From assembly GCA_963829505.1 (NCBI GenBank), contig CAWHIL010000002.1, positions 558,001-622,000 on the forward strand: a stretch of DNA of 64,000 nucleotides, given 5' to 3'. The notes beneath the pieces are model-generated. The model had not been told where the DNA came from. It saw only the letters and a program-made list of their open reading frames with translations, and did not search any database. The position numbers and the translations under genes were made by a program. The stretch is from Roseiarcus sp963829505. Lineage in GTDB: Bacteria; Pseudomonadota; Alphaproteobacteria; Rhizobiales; Beijerinckiaceae. Each line of letters begins with the position of its first letter. Position 1 is the first letter of the stretch. Below are positions 52,619 through 62,129 of this stretch, piece by piece.

Positions 52619-52868
52619 CGCCGGCCGCGCCGGGGTCGTCAAGCGCTCGCTGGCAATCGCCGGACACCGCACCAGCGTTTCGCTCGAGGACGCCTTCTGG
52701 CGGCGGCTGACCGCGATCGCGGCGGCGAGAGGCGTGACGGTCAGCCAACTCGTGGCGGACGTCGACGCCGCCCGCGGCGCGGCCAACCTCTCGTCGGCGT
52801 TACGGTGCTTCGTCCTCGAGACCCTGGCGCCCGCCGACGCGCCGGGCGCGTTCGCGCGGTCTCAGTAG
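52608..52868 (+). CDS. Ribbon-helix-helix domain protein
   Basis: 86 aa. The core VVKRSLAIAGHRTSVSLEDA (beta strand) plus FWRRLTAIAAARGVTVSQLV (two helices) is the RHH_4 DNA-binding pattern. It is probably a small transcription regulator or an antitoxin-like repressor; no toxin is adjacent. The ATG overlaps the end of the DUF4169 gene, so translation is coupled. Its last seven bases overlap the convergent asmA-like gene. Confidence 0.82.
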   Translation: MTNDAGRAGVVKRSLAIAGHRTSVSLEDAFWRRLTAIAAARGVTVSQLVADVDAARGAANLSSALRCFVLETLAPADAPGAFARSQ

Positions 52869-55800
52869 AGGTCGCCCGGCGTCGGCTGAGCCGTCTGTCC
52901 CGCCCGCTGGGCCGGCGCGGCCGGCGTTGCTTTCCGCGGCGCCGGAGCGACGGCGTTGCGCAGGTCGGCCCCGTCAGGCTTGCTGTCGTCGTCGCCCGCG
53001 TCGAGCGAACGGGCCGGCGCGGCGACGGGCGCGTCCGCCTTCTCCGCCGCGGCCTTCTCCGCCGCGGCCCTGTCCGTCGCGGCCTTCTCCGCCGCAGCCT
53101 TTGCGGCTGCGGCCTTCTCCGCCGCCAGCCGCTCCTCTTCCCGCTGCGCCGCGAGACGCTCGGCGAGACCCTTCAGGCGCTCCTGCTCGGCGCGCCAGTC
53201 CTCGATCTCCGCGTTGCGGCGGTCGAGAAAGCGCTCGCCCTTGAGCCGCCGATTGAAGTAGGCGCGCTCGCGGATGTCGGCCTCGAGGGTCGCGATGCGC
53301 TCGGATTCGCGCGCGATCGACTGAGTCGCAAGCCCTGCCGCGAGACCGGCCGCGTCGATCTTTCGGCGCGGCCGGTCGAGCGCGTCCTCGACCACGACGG
53401 CTGCGCTCGGACTCGGGCCCGACCAGAATTTGAGCCCCTTGTCCGGCATGGCGAGATCGAGTCTCGGTCTCGAGCGTCATCCGCCCGAGGTCGAGGGTCG
53501 CCGACAGCGTCGCGGCGCCGTCGGGGCGCGCGACCTTGACCGGTCCGAGCTTGATCGCGCCCGCGCTCACAGTCGCCGGCGTCGATCCGTCGGGAAGCGC
53601 GAGCGGACCCCTGTCGAGCGCGGCGGCGAGCGCGTAGCCGACATTCGTCTCGTCGATCCGCGCATTCTCGGCCTGCGCGGCGGCGACGACCCGCGCCAGC
53701 GCATCCGGGTCGCTTTTCGCGATCTCGACGCCGGCGAAGTCCGCCGAGCCATCGCCGGCGAGGCCCGCGACGAGCCCGGCGACGCTGCGGCCGGTCGAGG
53801 CGAAGTCGAGCCGTCCGCCGAGCCTGCCGGTCGCGCCCGGGCGTTTGAGAAGCGTCGGCTCGGCGGCGAGCGCCGCCTCGAGCGTCGCGGCCTCGCCGCC
53901 GCGCCTGAGCGTCGCATGGCCGGAGATCGCGCCGCCGGAAAGCCGCATCGCCATATCGTCGAGGTCGAGCCGGCCGCCGGCGAGCTTGAGGTTGGTCGAA
54001 AAGCCCTCCGCGGCGAGCGTGTCGGAGAGGCCGAGCCGCCCGGCGCTGACATGGACCGCGGTCGCCGGCGGAACGATCGGGGGAGCGCCGAAAGCCGCGT
54101 CGGGCCAGACGGCGCCGGGGCGCGGCGGCGCCTCGGGCCCAAGCGCCAGCGCGGCGAGGTCGGCGAGCCGCAGACGGTCGAAGGCGATGTCGCCGGTGAG
54201 CGCGGGCGGCGGCGGCGCCTGGGCCGCGGCCGGCCCTTCGGCTGCTTCGAGCGCGCGGGCGACGTCGCCCTCCTGGCGCCGAAGCGCCTCGGGCTCAGGC
54301 GCCTCGTAGGCGAGCGCCCCGCTCGCCCGGACCGAGCCGAGGGTCGCTGCGATGCGCGAGATCGCCAGGCGGGCGCCGCGGAGCGTGACGTCGGCCGACG
54401 CGTCGACCGGGCCGATCGCGGCGCCGGGCGCGGCGAGGCCAAGAAGGGAGGCGAGCGGGGCGAGATTGTCGCCTGCGACCTTCACCGCGCCAAAGAGCCG
54501 CGCCTCGTCTCCGGCGGCCGTCGGAACAAGGCGGCCGCGCCCGGTAAGCACGGCGCCCGCAAGCGCAGCCGACGCGTCGATGTCGTATCCGGACGCCCAT
54601 GCGCCCGAGGCGCGTCCTTCGACGTGTCCGGCCGCATGGCTCCCTTGAGCGGCCGGCGCGCCCTTGAGAAGCCCGAATTGCGCAACGAGCGCCGCGGAAT
54701 CGGGAGAATCGAGGCTGAGCGCCGCCGTCCCCTGATCTCCGGCCGCCGCCCGCTCGAAGGCGAGCGAGGCTTTGGTCCCGGCGAGCGTGCCGGTCGCTTT
54801 CGCCGATTGCATCAGGTCCGCGCCGCTCGCGGCCGGCCTTCCGGTCGCCTCGAAGGCAAGCGACGCCGGCGACAGGAGGGACGCGCGCTCGACCAGCGCA
54901 TGGGCGACGACGCCCGGCGCAAGACGCTCTGCGAGCTTGGCGAAATCCTCGAGTTTCGCCGCCTCGAGCCGCCCGCTCGCGCTGGCGCCGTCAGGCCCGA
55001 GCGCGCCCGTCGCCGTGAGCGAAGCGCCGCCGAGCCCGGCGAGGTCGACCCGGTCGATCGTGAGCCTGGGACCGGTCCTTGCCATCCTGAGAACGAGCGA
55101 AGCGCCCTCGATGCCGGCCTCGCCGACGTGGGCGACGCTGAGGGCCTTCGCGTCGAGCGCGAGCGCGACGTCATAGCCTTCCGCGAGCGATCGGGCGGCG
55201 TCGAGGCTCGGCAGCGCCTCGACGTCGAGCGGATCGGCGGCGAGATTCGCGTCGATCCGGCCGGGCGCCGCCCCGGTGGGAAGCGCCACCGCGAGCGAGC
55301 CCGTCAGGACCGATCGCCCGACGGAGATTTTCATCGCATCCGCGGCGACGCGTTCCGCGCTCGCCACGACATTGCCGGAGGCGGCGAGGCTTGCGGCGGG
55401 CGCCGCCTCGGCCAGAGCCTCGGTCCACCCCGCGAAGCCCTGTGCGCTCTCGCCCTGCCCGGCCCAGCGGCCGAGCCCCGCCGGATCTTCGGTCGAAACG
55501 TCCACCCGGCCCTCGAAGCGCGCCGCGGCGCCTCGCTCCACATGGCCCTCGCCGCGAATGCGCGTGCGCCCCGGCAGGCCGAGGTCGAAGCGCGTCGCAA
55601 GCGGCGCGCCCGGCTTCGCCTCGACCGAAGCGGCGAGGCCATCGAGGGAGCCGCCGCCGAGAATCGCCGCGGCGACGGCGAGGCGCGCATCGACCGCAAT
55701 TGGCGCACCCCCGCTCAGCGCGTTCGCAAGCACGGTCATGATCAGCTTCGCCGCGCGCTCGGGCGGAACGGCGTCCTCGCCCTTGCGGCGGAGGAGCGCG

Positions 55801-56726
55801 TCGAGATTGGCTTCCTTCGCCTTGGCGTCGATCGTCAGCCTGAAGGGTTTCGCGGCGAGCGCGGCCGAACCCTCGGCGCGCAGCGCCCGCTCCTCGGGAC
55901 CGAAGCGGAAGCTTGCGTTTGCGAGCCTCGCGCCGTCGAGGTTCGCGGCGAGCCGCCCCGAGGCGGCCCATGGCAGCGCGCCCTCGACGCCGGGCGAGGT
56001 TCCGTTGAGCGCAAGAGCGCCGTCCGCCCGGAAGCCGGCCGCGCCGAAGACCGCCGCCGTTCCGTCGAACTGGAGCGCGGGCCACGTCGGCCCGGCGTCG
56101 ATCGCGCCGCGGACCGGCGCGCCGTCAGGCCCGGCCGCCTCGGAGACGAGACGAAAGACGACCGGCGCGCCGCCGGGGCCCGACGCCTGGCCCCCGACAT
56201 GGTAGGGGCCGGCGACAGAGAGCGCGTCGCCGTCGAGCGCCACGCCGTCGATCGTCAGCGTGTTCGCTCCGGCCGCGTCGAGAACCACGATCGTCCCGTC
56301 GCGGACCGAGAAGCGGTCGAAGCCGATCGCGCCGGCGGAAGCGGGCGCGGACATGGGCCCGATGAGCGCCCCGTTGCGCGACCGGGTCAGCGTCAGGACC
56401 GGCTTCTCGAACTCGACGTCGGTGAAACGCAGGGTCCCGCTCGCGAGCTTGACGAGCGCAAGCTCGAGCCGAGCGCCTGCGAAGGCGAGCCTCGGAGCGC
56501 CCGCTCCGGCCGCAGCCGCCGTCCCCGCGCCGACATCGAGATAGGGCGTCGGCAGGAGGCGGAGCGTCACCGGGCCTGCAAGCGTCACAGGGCCGCCGGC
56601 GAAGCCCTCGAGGCGCGCGGCGATCTCGTCCCGATGCGCCGACCAGTCGACGAAATAGGGCACGATGAGCGCCGTCGTCAGCACGACGACGAGCACGACC
56701 GCGATGATGGTCAAAATGACGCGCAA
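52862..56726 (-). CDS. Large AsmA-family protein, with frameshift near the C-terminus
   Basis: About 1287 aa once repaired. N-terminal helix LTIIAVVLVVVLTTALIVPY followed by FVDWSAHRDEIAARLEGFAG, the AsmA start; the rest is the repetitive beta-rich periplasmic AsmA/TamB-like fold that moves or positions lipids between membranes. After LDLGRMTLETET (~53470) the frame derails; the downstream frame gives MPDKGLKFWSGPSPSAAVVV and an Ala/Glu/Lys coiled coil ending QPTPGDLY. Removing one base near GAGACTCGATC joins them. The start is probably TTG 56726, a weak choice. Confidence 0.85.
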
Positions 56727-57128
56727 AGACCCACGACCAGAGTTCGCCCTCGCGGAAAGCCCACGAAAGGCCGGGCGTCATCCCATCGCAGAATCGCGCG
56801 AAAATATGAAGGCGGGAAAGCGGGCCGGCGGCCGGCCGACAGGCCACGGGCGACGCCGGCGCCCTCGACGGCGATCGGCGCGGTCGAAATCGGCAAGCAA
56901 ACCCTTGCAAAGGCTCATTTCCGGGTTTTAGGTAACTCCCAAGCTGGGGTTCCGTCATCGCGAGGAGCGAAGCGAAGTGGCGATCCATTGGACGCCCGCC
57001 TCCGGCAACCGGCGGATTTCTCCGCCGAACGTCCCAAAGCATGGGTGGCCTCTGGATCGCCACGCTTCGCTCGCGATGACGGCAGGTGGAGCCGATGGCT
57101 TGGGAGTTGCGGTTTTAGGCGCTCGTCC
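56727..57128. other. Intergenic region asmA-like/holC
   Basis: 402 bases. The half near asmA contains its leader; a short hydrophilic frame (56665-56931) there has poor codon use and was not accepted. The rest is the long inverted repeat annotated separately (56952-57082). No promoter motif is recognisable. Confidence 0.5.
56952..57082. repeat. Long inverted repeat (family E)
   Basis: The left arm begins CCGTCATCGCGAGGAGCGAA and ends GTGGCGATCCA (56952-56987). The right arm, TGGATCGCCACGCTTCGCTC then GCGATGACGG (57053-57082), is its reverse complement apart from a 6-base insertion. About 65 bases lie between the arms. Elements with these GATGACGG/GAAGCGAAG arms are common in rhizobial and methylobacterial gaps. 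It sits upstream of asmA and downstream of holC. Confidence 0.85.
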
Positions 57129-57581
57129 TCACCTCGCCCGCTCCCAGCCGCCGTCCTCCGCTTCGCGCCAGTAGGTCGGCGCGACGCCCTCGTCCTTGAG
57201 GCGCTTCCACGCACGCCGCGCTTCGGCGACCGCCTCCTCGTCGCGCCCGTCGAAGAGGCGGATCTGAAGCGCGAAGGCGCCGTCGCCCGCGCCCGTCCCG
57301 GACCCCGCGAGAACGACCAGTGCGTCGGCGCCGTTCGGGTTCTCCGCCCCGTCGGTGAGGAAGATCGGCTGGCTCGCGGGGTCGCCGTCGCCCGCGCTCC
57401 CGTGCGGCAGGAAGCTCGAATCGGCATAGGTCCAGAGCCGGTCGTTCAGCGCCTCGACCGCCTCGGGCGACGGCGCGCGCACCACCGCCCGCCGGCCCTC
57501 GGCATAAAGCCGTTCGAGGAGCTCGGGCAGCGCCTGATCGACGCGGCGCCGTTCGAGGTGATGGAAGCGGACTTCGCCCAT
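57129..57581 (-). CDS. holC: DNA polymerase III subunit chi
   Basis: 150 aa. HolC links the clamp loader to single-strand DNA-binding protein. Visible: MGEVRFHHLERRRVDQALPE, LLERLYAEGRRAVV, LNDRLWTYADSSFLPHG (the family core) and QPIFLTDGAENPNGADALVV. The longer open frame to 57917 is a shadow of the next gene; ATG 57581 starts the homology. It lies 23 bases after the upstream secreted-protein gene; next upstream is pepA, a common holC neighbour. Confidence 0.93.
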   Translation of the reverse strand: MGEVRFHHLERRRVDQALPELLERLYAEGRRAVVRAPSPEAVEALNDRLWTYADSSFLPHGSAGDGDPASQPIFLTDGAENPNGADALVVLAGSGTGAGDGAFALQIRLFDGRDEEAVAEARRAWKRLKDEGVAPTYWREAEDGGWERAR

Positions 57582-57604
57582 GCGGCGTCGCCTGTCTGAG
57601 ACTT

Positions 57605-58141
57605 TTATTCGCCGGCCGGGCCGACGATCACGAAGGTGCGGTCCGAGTCGGTCGCCATCAGCCCGAGCGACACGCCGCCCGCAACATGCTGCTCGGTCTT
57701 GCCGGCGACGTAGACGTCGCCACGCTGGCGCGAGGCGTCGAGGAAGTCGCGCGCGTCCGCGCTCATGTCTCTGAGCGTCGGACGGCTCTTCGCCTCGTCC
57801 CAGCCGAGCGCAGCCTTCAGCGCCGCCGCCTGAAAATGCTCGAAGTCGGTCAGCGTGCGCGCCCTCGCGGGCGAGCCGATGCGCGCCTCGAAGCGCAGGA
57901 ACGTGTCGCCGCGGCACGAGAGCGTCGCATCGACGTCGGCCTTTGTGGTCACGTCGAACACGCTCGCGTCGGAGCGCGTCTTCGAGACCACGATGGCGCG
58001 CGAGAACTCGACGCCGAGGTCGCTCGCGCCGGTCTTGAGCGCGGCGGTGAAGGCGTCGCAGCCCGTGACCGCGAGGGCGGGTCCGGCATGGGCGGCAATC
58101 CCCGCAACTGCGAGCGCCGCGACCCAGGATCGAAGCCCCAT
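57605..58141 (-). CDS. Secreted hypothetical protein
   Basis: 178 aa. Signal peptide about residues 1-24 (WVAALAVAGIAAHAGPALA). The mature part has two cysteines (TGCDAF, LSCRGD) and a mixed alpha/beta appearance (VEFSRAIVVSKTRSDASVFD, TFLRFEARIG). No domain is recognised. It lies between pepA (40 bases upstream) and holC on the same strand, perhaps one transcript. Confidence 0.65.
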   Translation of the reverse strand: MGLRSWVAALAVAGIAAHAGPALAVTGCDAFTAALKTGASDLGVEFSRAIVVSKTRSDASVFDVTTKADVDATLSCRGDTFLRFEARIGSPARARTLTDFEHFQAAALKAALGWDEAKSRPTLRDMSADARDFLDASRQRGDVYVAGKTEQHVAGGVSLGLMATDSDRTFVIVGPAGE

Positions 58142-58181
58142 CCTCTTCTCCCCGCCCCAGAACCGGACGCGTTCGAAAGCC

Positions 58182-59681
58182 CTAGTCCTCGTAACCGTCC
58201 TCGATGAGGCGGTTCAAGAGCCTGACGCCCCAACCCGAGCCCCACGATTGATTGATGTCCGAGGCCGGCGACCCCATGGCGACGCCCGCAACGTCGAGAT
58301 GCGCCCAGGGCGTGTCCTTGACGAAGCGCTGCAGAAACTGGGCGGCGGTGATCGAGCCGCCGTGCCGGCCGCCGGTGTTCTTCATGTCGGCGACCTTGGA
58401 GTCGATCAGCTTGTCATAGGGCTTGCCGAGCGGCATGCGCCATACCTTCTCGCCCGTCGCCTCGCCGGCGGCCGAGAGTTTCTGGGCGAGTTCGTCGTTG
58501 TTGGAGAAGAGCCCGGCGTATTCGACGCCGAGCGCGATCATGATCGCGCCGGTGAGGGTCGCGAGGTCGATCATGGCGCGCGGCTTGAACTTCTCCTGCG
58601 TGTACCAGAGGGCGTCGGCGAGAACGAGCCGCCCTTCCGCGTCCGTATTGATGATCTCGATCGTCTGGCCGGACATCGAGGCGAGGATGTCGCCGGGCCG
58701 GATGGCGTCGCCGTCGGGCATGTTCTCGACGAGGCCGATGACGCCGACGACGTTGGCTTTCGCCTTGCGCTGGGCGAGCGCGTGCATGAGGCCGACGACG
58801 CAGGCCGCGCCCCCCATGTCGCCCTTCATGTCCTCCATGCCGGCGGCCGGCTTGATCGAGATGCCGCCGGAATCGAAGCAGACGCCCTTGCCGATCACCG
58901 CCAGCGGCCGCGCCTTCTTGGCGCGCGCGCCGTTCCAGCGCATGGCGACGAGCCGGCTGTCGCGCGAGGATCCGCGCCCCACTCCGAGAAGCGCGTTCAT
59001 GCCGAGCTTCGCCATCGCCTTTTCGTCGAGAACGGTCACCTCGACTCCGAGCTTCTCGAGCGCCTTCGCGCGATCGGCGAGCTCTTCGGGAAAAAGCACG
59101 TTCGGCGGCTCGTTGACGAGATTGCGGGCGATCTCGACGCCCTCGGCGACGGCGAAGCGCTCCTGCGAGGCCGCCCTCGCCGCCCCGGCGTGGCCCGAGC
59201 CGATGACGAATTCCGGCAGGGCGCCGTTGTCCTCGTCCTCGTCCTTCTTGCGCGTCTTGTACTTGTCGAACTTGTAGCCGCGCATCCTGACGCCGAGGGC
59301 GAAATCGGCCGCATTGGCGCCGTCCCAGGCGCCGGCGGGGGCTTCGAACGCGACCACGACCCTCTGCGCGCCGGCCGTCTTTCCGGACACGAACCCGCCG
59401 AGGGTCACGAAATCCAGGGGCGCGTTGTCCTTGCCCGGCGCGACGCCGACGACGACGAGTCGAGACGCCTCGATCCCGCTCGGCGCGAGGATGTCGAGGG
59501 CGGTGCGCAGCGCTCCCTTGAAGTGCGCGGCCTTGGCGGCAGCGCGAATCAGAGGTTCGAGATCGCCCGCGACCGCGGTGACGGCTGCGGCGGGCTTCAT
59601 GTCCGCGCCGACGAAGACGACGAACGCATGGCCCGCTGGCGCTTCGAGCGGGGCGAAGGAAATCTTGACTGCGGCGCTCAT
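58182..59681 (-). CDS. pepA: Leucyl aminopeptidase
   Basis: 499 aa hexameric di-zinc M17 aminopeptidase. Catalytic C-domain: VIGKGVCFDSGGISIKPAAG (metal-binding Lys and Asp), MEDMKGDMGGAACVVGLMHA, the signature NTDAEGRLVLADAL, and PWAHLDVAGVA and SGWGVRLLNRLIED near the end. PepA proteins can also bind DNA; nothing here shows it. It is divergent from lptF, as often in proteobacteria. ATG 59681. Confidence 0.96.
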   Translation of the reverse strand: MSAAVKISFAPLEAPAGHAFVVFVGADMKPAAAVTAVAGDLEPLIRAAAKAAHFKGALRTALDILAPSGIEASRLVVVGVAPGKDNAPLDFVTLGGFVSGKTAGAQRVVVAFEAPAGAWDGANAADFALGVRMRGYKFDKYKTRKKDEDEDNGALPEFVIGSGHAGAARAASQERFAVAEGVEIARNLVNEPPNVLFPEELADRAKALEKLGVEVTVLDEKAMAKLGMNALLGVGRGSSRDSRLVAMRWNGARAKKARPLAVIGKGVCFDSGGISIKPAAGMEDMKGDMGGAACVVGLMHALAQRKAKANVVGVIGLVENMPDGDAIRPGDILASMSGQTIEIINTDAEGRLVLADALWYTQEKFKPRAMIDLATLTGAIMIALGVEYAGLFSNNDELAQKLSAAGEATGEKVWRMPLGKPYDKLIDSKVADMKNTGGRHGGSITAAQFLQRFVKDTPWAHLDVAGVAMGSPASDINQSWGSGWGVRLLNRLIEDGYED

Positions 59682-59935
59682 GTCTCTCCGCGTAATTACA
59701 GTTCTATGACGTTAAGCTGGCCCGCGCCCAATAGCGAAGCCGGCGGTCAGCGTCGAGATATCGGGGGCGCGGCCGCCCCGTCAACACGGCGCCGCAATCG
59801 AGGGCCACCAACCCGCGCGGGTTTCGGCCCTGCGGCGGGCGGGCGCGCGCGCCGCATTGCCACGGCGGTTCGACCGGGATAGGCCCCGTTTCAGGCGAGG
59901 GAGCGCGCGAGGCCGGCGCGCCAAAGCGACGGCGA

Positions 59936-61053
59936 ATGAGTCGAATCGAGCGTTACGTTCTCAAGACCGCGACGACCGCCTTTCTGACGGGCCTCGTCGT
60001 GCTGACCGGCGTGATCTGGATCACCCAGGCGCTGCGCCAGATCGATCTTCTGACCAGCAAGGGCCAGACGATCCTGATCTTCCTCATGATGACCGCGCTC
60101 GCGCTGCCCTCGCTGATCGCCGTCATCGCGCCGATCGCCCTGTTCACGGGCGTGCTCTACACGCTCAACAAGCTCAACGGCGACAACGAGCTTGTCGTGA
60201 TGGCGGCGGCCGGGGTGTCGCCGGGGCGCCTTTTCGCCCGATGGCCGCGCTGTCGGTCGCGGTCTTTGCGCTGGTCGCGGCGATCTACGTGCAGCTTCTG
60301 CCCTGGAGCTTCGTCGCGATCGAGAATCTGACGACCTACATCCGGGCCGACTTCATCTCCAATTTCGCCCGCCCCGGCAGCTTCAACAACCTGACCTTCG
60401 GCTTCACCTTCCACTACCGCGAGCGCACGCCGGACGGGGCCTTGCGCGGCGTCTTCATGCAGGACCGGCGCGACCCGAAGCAGCCCTCGACCTATATCGC
60501 CGAGGCCGGCAAGACCATCGAGAAGGACGGCTCGAGCTATCTGCAGCTTTCCAAGGGGGTGCTTTTCCGCCCGGCGTCGGCCGGCGACTCCGCCATGGTG
60601 ACTTTCGACGACTATACGATCGATCTGTCCCAGTTTTCCCAGGCGATCGCCATGGCGCGGCGGCCGCGGGAGCGCAGCACGGCCGAACTGATGGCGCCGA
60701 GCGCGGCCGACCGCGCCGACCCGGCGCTCGCCGGCCACATCCGCGGCGAACTGCTCGACCGCCTCGCCAGCCCCCTCTATGCGCTCGTCGCCGGACTCGT
60801 CGCCTTCGCAGCGCTCGGCGAAGCCAGAACCACCCGTCAGAACCGGGGTCTGGCGATCGGCGGCGCGATTCTCGCCTTCGTCCTGATCCGCGGGCTCGGC
60901 GTCACGGCCACGATGCTGACAGTCGGCGAGCCGTCGGCGGCGCTGTTCGTCTGGGTCATACCGATTGCGGCCATTTTCGGGACGTTGGCGATCATCTTCC
61001 GCCAGGACCTGCCGTTCGCCAGCGTCCGGCGGCCGCGCGAACGTCCCGCATGA
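59936..61053 (+). CDS. lptF: LPS export permease LptF, with frameshift
   Basis: Inner-membrane permease that, with LptG and the LptB ATPase, extracts LPS. The first frame gives RIERYVLKTATTAFLTGLVV to LVVMAAAGVSPGRLF and then derails. The second frame continues RPMAALSVAVFALVAAIYVQ, LLPWSFVAIENLTTYIRADF and the C-terminal helices. Adding one T to the TTTT run at 60231-60234 restores GRLFRPMAAL and gives about 372 aa, a normal length. ATG 59936; the stop overlaps the lptG start (ATGA). Confidence 0.92.
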
Positions 61054-62129
61054 TCGGCCGGACGCTCTCGCTCTATCTGGCCGGTCGTTTCGCGCGCATG
61101 GTGCTGGCCGTCTTCCTGTTCGTCTTCACGCTGATCTACGCAGTGGATCTCGTCGAGATGCTGCGCCGTTCGGGCGACGCGCCGAAGGCGACCGCGCCCA
61201 TTCTCGCGCTCCTGTCTCTCCTCAGGACCCCCTCGTTCGCCGAGCAGGCGCTGCCGTTCGCGGTGCTGTTCGGCTCGATGATCGCCTTCCTCAACCTCTC
61301 CCGCAGGCTTGAACTGGTCGTCGCGCGGGCGTCGGGCGTCTCGGTCTGGCAGATCCTCGCGCCTCCCCTGGTGGTGATCGGGACGATCGGCGTCCTGTCG
61401 GTCACGCTTTACAATCCAGCCTCGGCATGGATGAAACAGCGGTCGGACGCGATGGAGACCCAGGTCTTCGGCGGGGTCGCCACGCTCTGGGGAGACCTGT
61501 GGATCCGCCAGAAGAGTATTGACGGCCAGGCGATCCTGCACGCGCGCTCCAAGGAGGAGGACGGAGCGAAGCTGAACGGGGTCGAAGTGTTCAACTTCGA
61601 CGGCGAGGGGGAGTTCATCGAGCGAATCGACGCCGCCTCGGGCGATCTGCGCGACGGATACTGGGAGCTGCACGACGCAAAGGTCGTGACGCCGGGCTTC
61701 GAGACCTTGCCCGTGACCACCTATCTGCTGGCGACCAACCTTAGCCGGCGCGACGTCGCCCAGGCGTTCATCGCGCCCGAAACCGTGTCGTTCTGGCGGC
61801 TGCCGGCGCTTGCCGAGCAAACCGCCCGGGCGGGGCTCGACCCGACCGCCTATCAACTGAAGTTCCAGGAGCTTCTCGCCCGGCCCGTCCTGCTTGCCGC
61901 CATGGTTCTCGTAGCCGCTTGCTTTTCATTAAGATTCTTCCGAATGGGCGGCGTCGAAAGAATGGTTTCCGGTGGCGTCGTGGCCGGGTTCATGCTTTAT
62001 GTGGCGACCAAAGTGGTCAACGATCTTGGCGAGGCCGGCTTCATTGGCGCGGTTGCGGCCGGCTGGGCTCCTGGAATCGTTGGGTGTCTGTTTGGCGTGT
62101 ATGTGTTGCTGCACCAAGAGGATGGTTGA
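61050..62129 (+). CDS. lptG: LPS export permease LptG
   Basis: 359 aa YjgP/YjgQ-family permease. Three helices lie in the first ~110 residues (FARMVLAVFLFVFTLIYAV, EQALPFAVLFGSMIAFLNLS). A periplasmic beta-jellyroll follows (QVFGGVATLWGDLWIRQKS to about residue 270), then three C-terminal helices (LLAAMVLVAACFSLRFFRMG, GWAPGIVGCLFGVYVLL). LELVVARASGVSVWQILAP is the conserved coupling segment. It overlaps lptF by four bases and lptD by one. Confidence 0.95.
   Translation: MIGRTLSLYLAGRFARMVLAVFLFVFTLIYAVDLVEMLRRSGDAPKATAPILALLSLLRTPSFAEQALPFAVLFGSMIAFLNLSRRLELVVARASGVSVWQILAPPLVVIGTIGVLSVTLYNPASAWMKQRSDAMETQVFGGVATLWGDLWIRQKSIDGQAILHARSKEEDGAKLNGVEVFNFDGEGEFIERIDAASGDLRDGYWELHDAKVVTPGFETLPVTTYLLATNLSRRDVAQAFIAPETVSFWRLPALAEQTARAGLDPTAYQLKFQELLARPVLLAAMVLVAACFSLRFFRMGGVERMVSGGVVAGFMLYVATKVVNDLGEAGFIGAVAAGWAPGIVGCLFGVYVLLHQEDG

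Noticed and set aside
53430..57599. A 1389-residue plus-strand open frame
   Set aside because: Antisense of the AsmA-like gene and holC; the composition is charged and repetitive and no domain is visible.
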